This document shows, piece after piece, positions 20,124 to 29,729 of a stretch of DNA of 64,000 nucleotides. The stretch is from CAXKXX01 sp964059975 (GTDB lineage Bacteria; Pseudomonadota; Gammaproteobacteria; Enterobacterales; Enterobacteriaceae): assembly GCA_964059975.1 (NCBI GenBank), contig CAXKXX010000007.1, positions 22,753 through 86,752 on the forward strand, written 5' to 3'. Under the pieces are notes generated by a model that saw only the letters and a list, made by a program, of their open reading frames with translations, ran no database searches and was not told where the DNA came from. Made by a program: the position numbers and the translations under genes. Each line of letters starts with the position of its first letter. Position 1 is the stretch's first letter.

Positions 20124-20645
20124 TCAGTTATTCTCTAGAATATTACTAATATGATTGGCTACTACTTTCGCGCTTTGATCATCGGTACGGATAGTCACGT
20201 CCGCAATTTCTTCATACAACGGGTTGCGTTCTTGTGCTAGCGCCTCTAGCTTCTCCCGAGTAGGAGAAGTAATCTGTAGAAGTGGACGCTTTTTATCGCG
20301 CTGGGTGCGCGCTAGCTGTTGCTCAATAGTCGTTTCTAAATAGACCACGATTCCCCTCGCCGAAAGTCGGTTGCGCGTTTCGCGTGACTTCACGGATCCG
20401 CCTCCAGTGGCCAATACAATCCCTTGATTGTCTGTTAATTCATTGATGATCTTTTCTTCGCGTTCGCGGAAACCGGCTTCGCCTTCCACATCAAATACCC
20501 AGCCTACGTCGGCTCCGGTACGTTGCTCAATTTCTTGATCGGAGTCGAAGAATTCCATATTGAGTTGCTGGGCTAACTGACGACCAATAGTGCTTTTCCC
20601 GGCACCCATGGGTCCAACCAGAAAGATATTGCGTTTCTCTGCCAT
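20124..20645 (-). CDS. aroK: Shikimate kinase I AroK
   Basis: AroK phosphorylates shikimate at the 3-hydroxyl with ATP. The product is 173 residues, as in E. coli. The Walker A motif GPMGAGKSTIG is near residues 11-21, the shikimate-binding FDSDQEIE near 33-40, FREREE near 57-62, and GGGSV near 80-84. The LID arginine lies in the DKKRPLLQ segment. It is the first gene of aroK-aroB. A GC-rich leader hairpin (20684-20713) lies upstream. With aroB it suggests chorismate is still made, if the rest of the pathway is elsewhere. Confidence 0.97.
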   Translation of the reverse strand: MAEKRNIFLVGPMGAGKSTIGRQLAQQLNMEFFDSDQEIEQRTGADVGWVFDVEGEAGFREREEKIINELTDNQGIVLATGGGSVKSRETRNRLSARGIVVYLETTIEQQLARTQRDKKRPLLQITSPTREKLEALAQERNPLYEEIADVTIRTDDQSAKVVANHISNILENN

Positions 20646-20683
20646 GCTTTTCGGTATTACCAGGAGAATGCGTTAATGTTAGA

Positions 20684-20713
20684 CCGCCGCGCAGTTAATT
20701 GTGTCAGCGGCGG
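20684..20713 (-). promoter_or_regulatory. GC-rich hairpin in the aroK leader
   Basis: A 7-bp stem, CCGCCGC (20684-20690) with GCGGCGG (20707-20713), encloses a 16-base loop about 40 bp upstream of the aroK start. The surrounding 100 bp are much more GC-rich than the rest of the spacer, suggesting conserved leader sequence. No U tract follows, so it is not an obvious terminator; the role is unknown. Confidence 0.3.
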
Positions 20714-22663
20714 GACCTAGGCTGAATCCTGCAATTTCTTTGGACATGCAGGCGCAGACGAAAAATTACCTTAATCTAATTATTCGTTTATAAGACGAAG
20801 GGGTAGATTTTGCTCCGTAGAAAAGAGATCTACATTTTTAACTTTAATAGTATCTTGATATTTAAAAATCTTAATTCTTAATGCAGTAGATTTTTATAAG
20901 CTAAGTATGCCATAGCGTTAAGCGTAGATCACCTTAAGGTGATAAAAATATTTCTCTTATCAACTGTGTTGCATTTCGAAATAAGTCAAATGGTTAATCT
21001 TCATAATTAAATACCTGTGCATATTTCACTCATGTATTCATTTAGAATTATATGTATTCTTTCAGTACTTCAAATACCTCTTGCATATTAAATATTGTTG
21101 CTTGCTTGAACTTTATGCAGTTTTTCTAATTACTAAAGGTTGCGTACTTCTTCGAAACGAATATTTCTTTGCTATTAGGCGCCAAAATTTGTATATGCGT
21201 TGCTATGCGATACGGATTGACGATATTATCTACTTCATTTTTAGAACGTTTAGAATCGACTGACCTCAAAAAATATTTTATGGAATTTTCCAGATAGAGG
21301 TCCCCTTTTGCGCATACCGGATGGCCCCCACTTTGATCATAGATTTGCAAATTAAATTAGGCCAAACCCTGCGATTGGCTGTTCGTCTATTACCGACGTC
21401 TGACTGCGCGTCCGTATTAATTTACGCTTGCAATATTGATAGTCGTGATTTGTGTATGCTAGTTGTACCACTGATAAGTGGGATATCTACTTTTACTGCT
21501 TAATTTTAAAGGCGCCAATATTGATGCGATTTATACTAGATCGATGGTCCCTCGATAAAACTTGTATCCGGAATCGCTGCTTCAACTGTACTGCTATATT
21601 TAATTCATTTAACTCTATGTGTAGCTTACATATGTAGCTTGTATTAGCTTAAATCTAGCTCTTATTAGATTAAGAGTCCGTCTGTGCGCATAGAGAAGGT
21701 ATTAAGCTTATAAGAAATAGCGAAATAGAAATAGTCTAGTGTTTTATTTTAATATCTTTTATCACATAATCGAGGATTAGCGGCTCTTATGGCTTTATAT
21801 CGAGGTCTGGGTTCTTGCTTTTTTCAGAAATTTAGGCTTTTTTATATCTTATCTTTAATAAATCGCTTGATGAGAAGTCGGACCTGCATACATTGCTACT
21901 CGATTAAGTAATCGTGATTCTTTTCGATTAGGGCGAATGAAATATTGGAACTATGCAGCCACGAAATGCTAGAACTTCAATCTTAGGGCTTTACCTATCA
22001 ATATTTTAAGAATTAAGTCTTCCGCATTTTCTGCAGTAATAAAAATTTTTTTAAAATGTTTTTTCGTAGCATTATGGGTATTTCTTAAACCGCTTACCAG
22101 TTGTTTTTAGTATTAGCTTTCCTATTAAGGAAAGACGCTATCTTCAGTTACTTCTGCATGGAAGAAGCCCTATTTATAGTTTTATTTTTATGATTTATCA
22201 AATATTTTTTATGCATTAATACGGGTTATGGATCTTACTAGATACTTGATCTTTTTAAGATACCTAATCATTAATAGTAACTAATAGATCTTATCACGCA
22301 ATTAGTATAAATCAATCGGTGGTACAAAATGAGTCTGAAGCAGGATTAGAATGCATAGAACGGAGCGTGTGCGTGCGCTCCATGACACTCAGTCATACTA
22401 CTTCAGTTCTCCATATCATTTTGTCTCTAAATAGTACTCATTTTCTTGAATTCTTCCTGTATACCTACTTATTGTTACGTGCTATTTTTCGCACAAACTG
22501 ATTATAACAATGTATTCTTAGAAAAATAAAATTTTAATCAAAGCATTAAAGAATAAGAGCATCTCAACTTATTGTTCAACTCCATTTGCTTGGAGTCGCA
22601 AGTTTCTATATTTCGGGTCATAAAGATGAGTAGATTAAATCTAACTAACTAGCATTTAACGAA
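20714..22663. other. 1.95-kb spacer upstream of aroK and ybjG-like gene
   Basis: E. coli has hof genes and mrcA upstream of aroK; none is recognisable. Only chance open frames of about 60 codons occur. No RNA gene or mobile element was seen. Confidence 0.6.
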
Positions 22664-23281
22664 ATGAAAAAAGCTTTAGAGCAGATAAATTATCTTCTTT
22701 TCTCCTGGATCAATGCTGGCCCAGAATCTTCAAAATTGCTACTTAGCATCGCCACCTTTATGGCGTGCTACGCAATCGTAGTGGTGCCTCTATTTCTTAT
22801 GAGGCTATGGCTTTGGGGGACAAAAATTCGTCTACTATCACAGCGTGAAGCAGTAGCTAAAACCATAATTGCGCTCCTGATTGCGATGCTCGCAGCTGCG
22901 AGCATCGCAAAACTATTTCCGTACCAAAGGCCGTTCGTCGCAGGAATCGGCTCTTGTTTCTTAAAGCACGCACCAGATACTTCTTTTCCGAGTAAGCACG
23001 GTACTGCCATTTTTACTTGTGCGCTAGCATTCCTATTTTGGTATCGCATATCAGTTGGTGGATTCTTTATGATCGCCGCGATAGGTATCGCCTGGTCACG
23101 TATTTATCTCGGTGTACACTGGCCATCTGACATGGTTGGCGCCTTTCTTTTAGGTCTTCCCAGTTGTCTGCTTACCCAGTGGGTATGGAATCTATTTGGA
23201 ATCATTATTAGTAGTCAGTTAGTGCAGCTGTATCATTTTCTATTTATCTGCGCCATACGTAAGGGTTGGGTAAAAGCATAA
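22664..23281 (+). CDS. ybjG: YbjG/BcrC-type undecaprenyl-pyrophosphate phosphatase (PAP2 family)
   Basis: This is a PAP2 phosphatase of the YbjG/BcrC group that dephosphorylates undecaprenyl pyrophosphate so that the lipid carrier can re-enter peptidoglycan and O-antigen cycles. The 205-residue membrane protein (5-6 helices) carries the three phosphatase motifs: KLFPYQRPF near residues 84-92, SFPSKHGT near 109-116, and SRIYLGVHWPSDM near 145-157 with catalytic His and Asp. It ends IRKGWVKA, very like E. coli YbjG. It may be the main carrier-recycling enzyme if bacA/uppP is lost. A perfect 30-bp palindrome (22881-22910) is embedded in codons 73-83. The gene stands alone in spacer. Confidence 0.9.
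   Translation: MKKALEQINYLLFSWINAGPESSKLLLSIATFMACYAIVVVPLFLMRLWLWGTKIRLLSQREAVAKTIIALLIAMLAAASIAKLFPYQRPFVAGIGSCFLKHAPDTSFPSKHGTAIFTCALAFLFWYRISVGGFFMIAAIGIAWSRIYLGVHWPSDMVGAFLLGLPSCLLTQWVWNLFGIIISSQLVQLYHFLFICAIRKGWVKA
22881..22910. repeat. Perfect 30-bp palindrome inside the ybjG-like gene
   Basis: The 15-base arm TTGCGATGCTCGCAG (22881-22895) is followed directly by its exact reverse complement (22896-22910) with no spacer. It encodes the IAMLAAASIAK stretch of a transmembrane helix and keeps the frame. It would fold as a very stable mRNA hairpin or a DNA cruciform. Confidence 0.95.
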
Positions 23282-23795
23282 TTACGTCGCGTAGGCTCGA
23301 GCGCCCCTGTCTATCAGCATCGGCTCGCTATGAATTATAATGAAGCGCAATTATATCTATCGTCAATTCATCTACTATAGTGCGTGTCTATTACAGACAT
23401 AAAAAGAATGCATTGCTACAATATTTTAACAAAAATTTAATATGACTCGTATCACTAAACTTAACAATTTACATTTTTAGCTAGATCATAGATCACTCTT
23501 AAAATATATTGCTTTGCTGATTTATCGAGCGAAGCTTCATTCGGATTATGATTGACTAAATTATATAAATCTGGCTACTTCTTTTTGATAGTTGTCTCAC
23601 AAAATATATGGGCGGATCATAAGATATAGGTTGAGACTGAAGATGTCGACAACTACCAGTATTGCATGTCTGAAATCTAATATTAGCGTTATTTCTACTA
23701 TGAGTCATTATTTTACTGTCGCATATCATTTGATACTGCATATCTATTTAAAACGCTTCTATACTTAAACTAACGTGTTCACTTCGGAGATATTT
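23282..23795. other. Spacer between the ybjG-like gene and sdaC
   Basis: About 510 bp with no recognisable gene or RNA. A TATACT hexamer at about 23758 is a possible -10 for sdaC but lacks a convincing -35. Confidence 0.5.
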
Positions 23796-25097
23796 ATGAA
23801 CACTATACAAACTAGCCGTCTTACCTCTGAGGCTGCTCCTCGCTCTAGCGGTGTTTGGCGTAAAACAGATACCACTTGGATGCTGGGGCTTTATGGTACC
23901 GCCATCGGTGCGGGCGTACTATTTTTACCAATAAACGCAGGTATCGGCGGTTTAATTCCCCTTCTTATCATGGCTGTCATCGCTTTTCCGATGACCTTCT
24001 TTGCACATCGCGGCTTATGTCGTTTTGTTTTGTCAGGTAAAAAATCCGGTACAAACTTTACTGAAGTCGTGGAAGAACATTTCGGTATCAGTGCAGGCAA
24101 GTTAATCACTCTGCTATACTTTTTTTCTATCTATCCAATCCTGTTGGTATATAGCGTAGCTATAACCAATACTGTAAATAGTTTCATAATTCATCAGTTA
24201 CGTATGCTTGCACCTCCTAGAGCACTTATATCACTCACTTTGATTGCCGTTCTTATGATCATTGTTCGCTTAGGCGAGCAAACTATTGTAAAAACTATGA
24301 GCATACTTGTATTTCCGTTTGTTGGGGCGCTAATGCTTCTAGCCTTGTATCTCATTCCTCACTGGAGCGGCGCTATTTTTGAGAATATTTTATTGTCTGA
24401 CTCTAAAAACACTATTGGAGATGGTCTAGCTATGACCCTATGGCTAGCGATCCCAGTTATGGTATTTTCTTTTAATCACTCGCCGATCGTCTCTGCTTTT
24501 GCCGTTGTAAAGAGCGAGGAATATGGCGTCGACGCGGAGAAAAAATGCTCAAGCATTCTTGCTTACGCGCATATTATGATGGTGTTAACGGTAATGTTTT
24601 TTGTATTTAGCTGCGTTTTTAGCTTATCGCCAGAAAACCTAGCAGAAGCTAAAGCACAAAACATTTCTATTTTATCTTATTTAGCTAACCACTTTAATAA
24701 CAGGATGATCGAATATATTGCACCGATTATCGCATTCGTTGCTATTATTAAGTCTTTTCTTGGCCATTACTTAGGTGCACGAGAAGGCTTTAAGGGCTTA
24801 ATAGGAAAATCAATAAAAATCCGTAGTAGAAGTATCAGCACTGATAGTATGAACCGCTTTACTGATATATTCATGCTAGTAACGACCTGGTTGGTGGCTA
24901 CACTTAACCCTAGCATTTTGGGCGTGATCGAAACGCTTGGCGGCCCGATTATTGCCATGTTGCTATTCTTAATGCCAATGTACGCTATCCGTAAAGTGCC
25001 TGCTATGCGTAAGTATGGAGGAAAAATCAGCAATCTATTTGTGGTGATGTTAGGGCTAATCGCCATTTCTGCTATTTTATTCAGCCTGATCGACTAG
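23796..25097 (+). CDS. sdaC: Serine/H+ symporter SdaC
   Basis: SdaC is an inner-membrane L-serine:H+ symporter of the HAAAP family (relative of TdcC). The start at 23796 is preceded by CGGAG at good spacing and gives MNTIQTSRLTSEAA, the enteric SdaC N-terminus; an earlier in-frame start would add seven residues. The 433-residue protein has about 11 helices and highly conserved stretches such as YGTAIGAGVLFLPINAG near residues 32-48, IPVMVFSFNHSPIVSAF and FLGHYLGAREGF. The serine deaminase gene sdaB that follows in E. coli is absent. Import without the adjacent deaminase suggests serine is used for biosynthesis rather than catabolism. Confidence 0.95.
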   Translation: MNTIQTSRLTSEAAPRSSGVWRKTDTTWMLGLYGTAIGAGVLFLPINAGIGGLIPLLIMAVIAFPMTFFAHRGLCRFVLSGKKSGTNFTEVVEEHFGISAGKLITLLYFFSIYPILLVYSVAITNTVNSFIIHQLRMLAPPRALISLTLIAVLMIIVRLGEQTIVKTMSILVFPFVGALMLLALYLIPHWSGAIFENILLSDSKNTIGDGLAMTLWLAIPVMVFSFNHSPIVSAFAVVKSEEYGVDAEKKCSSILAYAHIMMVLTVMFFVFSCVFSLSPENLAEAKAQNISILSYLANHFNNRMIEYIAPIIAFVAIIKSFLGHYLGAREGFKGLIGKSIKIRSRSISTDSMNRFTDIFMLVTTWLVATLNPSILGVIETLGGPIIAMLLFLMPMYAIRKVPAMRKYGGKISNLFVVMLGLIAISAILFSLID

Positions 25098-27677
25098 TAA
25101 ATCTATGATGCATATTCTTGCGCATATCAGCGCAGTCATGAAATCTTAGAGCCAACTAAAATCTCAGAGAATCAATATACATTGATCGGCGATGTTACAC
25201 TCTATTTAATCTCTTGTCTTATAGAGCTGATGTATTTTATTTTGAACTACATACCGTAAATTCCCTGCAGATTCATGCAATTCCTAGTGCATATTATATT
25301 CGATCCTTATATGCCCTATAGGAAAAAATTTTACCTTAATGCGCAATAGATCTTAATGCGCAATAGATAAAGAATCGACTAAAACTTACAGAACCTGGTC
25401 TACGAATTTTTTGAGTAATCTAGTTCAAGAGATTTTAGAAGAAGAGGTAAAACTGTAAAATAAGAAAGTAAGACAATTCATGATAAGCACGTACGTTACA
25501 GACTCACTTAATTGTCCTCAGGTTTTACGCGATAGCCAATTTTAGATTTATGCGATACCTGTATCGTGAGTATAAAAACTACATTTTAGTGACTACCTAA
25601 CCCAACCGTGAATGCGCAGCAATATTGCTATCTGTGCCACTATAAAGATCTTACATAGAGCAGTATGACTAACTCGAATGCGGGAAATCACTTAATATAC
25701 GCTATTCGTTGATAGTTAAATATTGTCCTATTTTTTACTTTTATATAAAAGTTCTTTCTTAATAGTGTTTATAAATCCCATTGAGTATAAAATATCTACT
25801 AGATATAAAGGCGCTTATGTATGCATCTCTCTTCCTAATTTAGAAAATAAATACTTGGGAACATGATCGCTATCTGCAATATCAAGATCCATAGGACTAC
25901 TATCATTCATAATTAATAACCTCAGAAATAAGTCTTGAGGGCACTATATTTTATAGATAATACAGGAAAGTAATAAAGACTGGGAAGCCTCACAAATCGC
26001 TACTAGAGATGTCAGTGGCGATCCTCATTTTTAAGTAGCTTGCTTAAAAGTTGCCTGAAATGCTCAATCAAAATATCTCCGATATCTTGAAACATAGCAT
26101 TTACCTAAGTTTTAGTATGCCCCTAATATTGATATTCATTAGAAAAATTTAGAGTGCCATAGGCCGTATTGATTATTAGATTCCTAAAATTTTTCTGTAG
26201 CTTAGAAAGCTAATGTGGCCGCATCCTTATTGATTTTATTCGTTCAAGCCGAGAAACGGAAGTAATCTTAATATTTATAAGACATCTAATATCACCGAGA
26301 ATTAACTAACTATTTTTCTATCTGTATCAGACGACTGAAAATTAGTATAGCTAATCTATCAATCAATCGCTAACATAAGACTATTGATACACATAGTTAT
26401 GTTTTTATTATATAATGTTCGATGCAAGAAGAATATGAAATATTAATGATCCTAATTCTAAATCACTTATAAATTTTCATATAATGTATTAACCCTCCTA
26501 TTTTACATGACTCCGACAATACACATATAAATACATTAGAACAAAGCTCATCGTGTTAATATTTTCGTTTATATTTTATCGTGGTCATTCCTATTTCTGA
26601 ACGGATGCTTTATTATTAAATTTATTCAATAACACTGTTCATTCAAGATTTCCACACCTGTTAAAAAGTAGGTAATTATTTTTAATAATATATAAAAACG
26701 ATCCTACTAAGATGCTGGTAAATAATTTGATTTTAATATTTTAATCAAGAAAACAAGATTGATTTAGGTTAAAAGCGCTATTTTAGAATTTAAAAATATC
26801 TATGATAATCAAGTATTATATTTACTTAATTTTTATACGGAGTGTGGTACCAGATTATTTTAGGAAATAATTTTTCTAAAATTAACGAAAAACTATTTAT
26901 AGGTTTCATTGTAAGCGGAAAAGTCTTAGGTAGTAAGTAGATCTGAATAAAAATTCAAAATCACCCTTTTGATAGAACAAAAATAATTTTGTTAGAATTA
27001 ATTATGTAGTAGGTTTATTTTTTGATTTCTATCTATCTAAGTTTTATTAAGTTAAATCTGATTTATATAAGTAATGTCGGTAAGTAATTCCGGGAATCAC
27101 CAGTTTGAGATTATGATAATAATCTTAATTAATAATAACTGGGGTAAAAATAAAATTTTTACTGTGTCTTCTATCAGATACAAATACATTTATCTGATAT
27201 AAATACATTGATTTATATCGCTATCTTACTAAATCAGTATATCATTAATATTTTATTATATTAGAAAAAGTATACAAAAATTTTTGTATTTATGAGAAAT
27301 AAAAAACAAAATTTTCCCATATTTTTAAGTAGACTAGACAGTCTCATATATTTTATAAAGTAGCTGATCCTAGCAATATCACTCTCACCCTCAAGGGTTT
27401 ACTTAGTATTTTAAAACCCTAAAAATAAATAAGGTGATTGCTATGAAAGATCGCAATAGACCTTAAAATTATACAATATTTAAAATTTAAGGAATACATT
27501 TACATAAGTGATATTATATAAAAGAAAATAAAACATAATTAAGAATTAAGAGAATCATTACTTAATTTACTATAGATATATTTTATAAAATTAGCTATAA
27601 ACTACAAACCTTTTCTAGATTAGAACTTCAGGCTTTTATCTCGATAAAAAGTACTCTTTCAGACAAAAGGAACACAT
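25098..27677. other. 2.6-kb AT-rich spacer between sdaC and the MFS gene
   Basis: No reading frame longer than background and no recognisable sdaB remains. A perfect 17-bp tandem duplication lies at 25335-25368, and an imperfect ~19-bp direct repeat (TATCTGATATAAATACATT-like) at about 27175-27210. No RNA gene recognised. Confidence 0.65.
25335..25368 (+). repeat. Perfect 17-bp tandem duplication
   Basis: CTTAATGCGCAATAGAT occurs twice head to tail (25335-25351, 25352-25368) without mismatch in spacer. It has the same unit length as the duplication at 5904 but an unrelated sequence. Confidence 0.9.
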
Positions 27678-29057
27678 ATGTCATTAATAAAAGCAAACAC
27701 TAGCGCTATAGAACAATTAAATTCAATGCCTTTAACAAAAAATCAAAAATCTCTTATATGTATGCTTACTATTGGAAATACCCTCGAATTTTTTGACTTA
27801 TTTTTAGTTGGTTTTGTTATTACATTACTTATGAAAGATCAAGGTTGGTCATTAAACATGATACAGTCTGGTGTGATGCTCTCTGGGGCGGGAGTTGGCA
27901 GCGTGATCGGCGCAATTTTTTTCGGGTGGGTTGCTGATAAATATGGTCGGAAGACATCACTTTTCTCATGTATTATATTACTTGTTATATCTACTGGATT
28001 AACTTCGCTAACACCTGAAAATAACTGGTTGTTTTTTTTGATTATGCGTATTTGTGCGGGTATAGCCGTTGGCGGGATTAATGTAACTTCTGTTCCATAT
28101 GTGCAGGAATTTTTACCGTATAAAAAAAGAGGGTTGTATACTAGTTTAATTTCAGCATTTGTACCACTCGGTCTACTACTCGGATCATGCACAACTCGTT
28201 ATCTAGCTGAATTGATTGGCTGGAGGGGGCTATTAATTATTGGTTGTCTTCCTGCTATTTTATTAGTGTGGAGCACGATTGTGCCAGAATCACCAAAATA
28301 TTTAATCTCTAAAGAACGTTTTCAGGATGCCCGAGTAGCGTACGCATGGGCGATGGGCATCCCTGTAACTAAGGTATTCGATGTATTAATAAGTGCTTCT
28401 TCTAGAAAAGAATCCTATTTAAAGATAATAAGACACTATTCAAAAGAATTAACTACTGTCGCTATTGGCTCATTTTCTTTTATATTTGGAAGTTTTTCTA
28501 TTCAATCGTGGGGGCAGACTTTATTGAATCATGTTTTTCACTTTAACATTAATGTTGTAGCAAACTTGTTTATAATCCTTTCTTTAGGGAGCCTAGGGGG
28601 CCGGTTACTTTCAGGATGGCTTTCTGACCATATCGGAAGGGGTCACACACTATTTTTATTTGGTCTTATTGGTGCAATTGGGTGTGTAATTTCAGCATTT
28701 TCTACACAACTTAGCATAACTATAAACTTTTTAAATTTACACATGATATCTCCAGGATGGATTTTCTTTATGGGCACTCTGATCGCCATGATATTTGGTG
28801 ACGGCGCATTTGGTATTATCAATGCTTTTGGAGGAGATATGTTTCCCGACCAGATGCGATCGACCTGTCTTGGTCTTGGATATGGACTGGGTGCTACTGC
28901 TAAAATTATTGGTCCTATTTTTCTTGGGACCCTTATCGATGATAAAAATTTTTCTGAGGATGCTATCCTATTGCCTTTCCTCATATTTGCATTTATTTTT
29001 TTTATCGGATCTATTATTTATCTATTTTCCCAGGAGAGAAGGGGAAATCCGACTTAG
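27678..29057 (+). CDS. MFS transporter, metabolite:H+ symporter type, substrate unknown
   Basis: This is a 459-residue, 12-helix major facilitator protein. The MFS motif A is present twice, GWVADKYGRKTS near residues 88-99 and GWLSDHIGRGHT near 313-324, and a PESPKYLI motif ends helix 6, a layout seen in sugar porters and in the aromatic-acid and metabolite:H+ symporters. The substrate cannot be told from sequence. The start ATG at 27678 is preceded by AAAGGAACAC. By eye the gene is more AT-rich than its coding neighbours (many TTT, ATT, TTA codons), which could mean different ancestry or weaker constraint. Isolated in spacer, with ydjM convergent 120 bp downstream. Confidence 0.85.
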   Translation: MSLIKANTSAIEQLNSMPLTKNQKSLICMLTIGNTLEFFDLFLVGFVITLLMKDQGWSLNMIQSGVMLSGAGVGSVIGAIFFGWVADKYGRKTSLFSCIILLVISTGLTSLTPENNWLFFLIMRICAGIAVGGINVTSVPYVQEFLPYKKRGLYTSLISAFVPLGLLLGSCTTRYLAELIGWRGLLIIGCLPAILLVWSTIVPESPKYLISKERFQDARVAYAWAMGIPVTKVFDVLISASSRKESYLKIIRHYSKELTTVAIGSFSFIFGSFSIQSWGQTLLNHVFHFNINVVANLFIILSLGSLGGRLLSGWLSDHIGRGHTLFLFGLIGAIGCVISAFSTQLSITINFLNLHMISPGWIFFMGTLIAMIFGDGAFGIINAFGGDMFPDQMRSTCLGLGYGLGATAKIIGPIFLGTLIDDKNFSEDAILLPFLIFAFIFFIGSIIYLFSQERRGNPT

Positions 29058-29177
29058 CACCATATAATAAGTCTCGTACCGAGTCGGCACCTTGATTATA
29101 ATCAGATAAGTTCGTCTTCTCATGTTAAGTGCATCTTCTCATGTAGAGAATAGATTTTGTTTAAAATTTTTATATTT

Positions 29178-29729
29178 TTATTTCCAGAGTTTTTGTGTAT
29201 AACTAGTCGTTATTAATTTACTTATTTCAAATAAATTAACGGGGTATAGCAAAGAACAAATAAGTACTAATACACAAAATCCTCGTTCCCATTTTGGACA
29301 TTTACTGGGATTTAGTATTGGCATACAAAAGCGTCGACGATATGGCCATAATAGTGGTATGCCTGCCGGAGTTAACATGTCGCCTAAGACGTGACTAATA
29401 TAACCAACGATCATAGCATGAAAAAATTCTACTGGAATACTGGTCTGTAACAACCACTCTGAACACAGTAATATGCTGCACACTATGATGGCAAAAAGAC
29501 TATGCGTAATACCTCTATGTCCAAAGAGTTTAGCAATGGGTCGCGAAATCCATTTTAATCGCTGACCCAAAAAAGACTTAGGATGGTCGATATCTGGTAG
29601 TAAGCAAGTGATGATACCACCAATAATAACATGCCCCCATTGGCCTTGACTTAAAGCCGGCGAAAGCCCCATTTTTTTTGCAAAAATAGCACCCGATAAA
29701 GAAAAGATGAGATGCGCTCCGGCAGTCAT
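29178..29729 (-). CDS. ydjM: YdjM-family inner-membrane protein (DUF457)
   Basis: YdjM is a small inner-membrane protein of the DUF457 group, annotated by similarity as a metal-dependent hydrolase; in E. coli it belongs to the LexA (SOS) regulon. The 183-residue product contains CLLPDIDHPKSFLGQRLKW near residues 40-58 and FGHRGITHSLFA near 66-77, whose His/Asp residues would form the metal site, plus GYISHVLGDMLTPAGIPLLWP near 107-127, all strongly conserved. The ATG at 29729 matches the family start; a GTG at 29738 would add three residues. No LexA box was recognised upstream. Its function and reason for retention are unknown. Confidence 0.85.
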   Translation of the reverse strand: MTAGAHLIFSLSGAIFAKKMGLSPALSQGQWGHVIIGGIITCLLPDIDHPKSFLGQRLKWISRPIAKLFGHRGITHSLFAIIVCSILLCSEWLLQTSIPVEFFHAMIVGYISHVLGDMLTPAGIPLLWPYRRRFCMPILNPSKCPKWERGFCVLVLICSLLYPVNLFEISKLITTSYTQKLWK

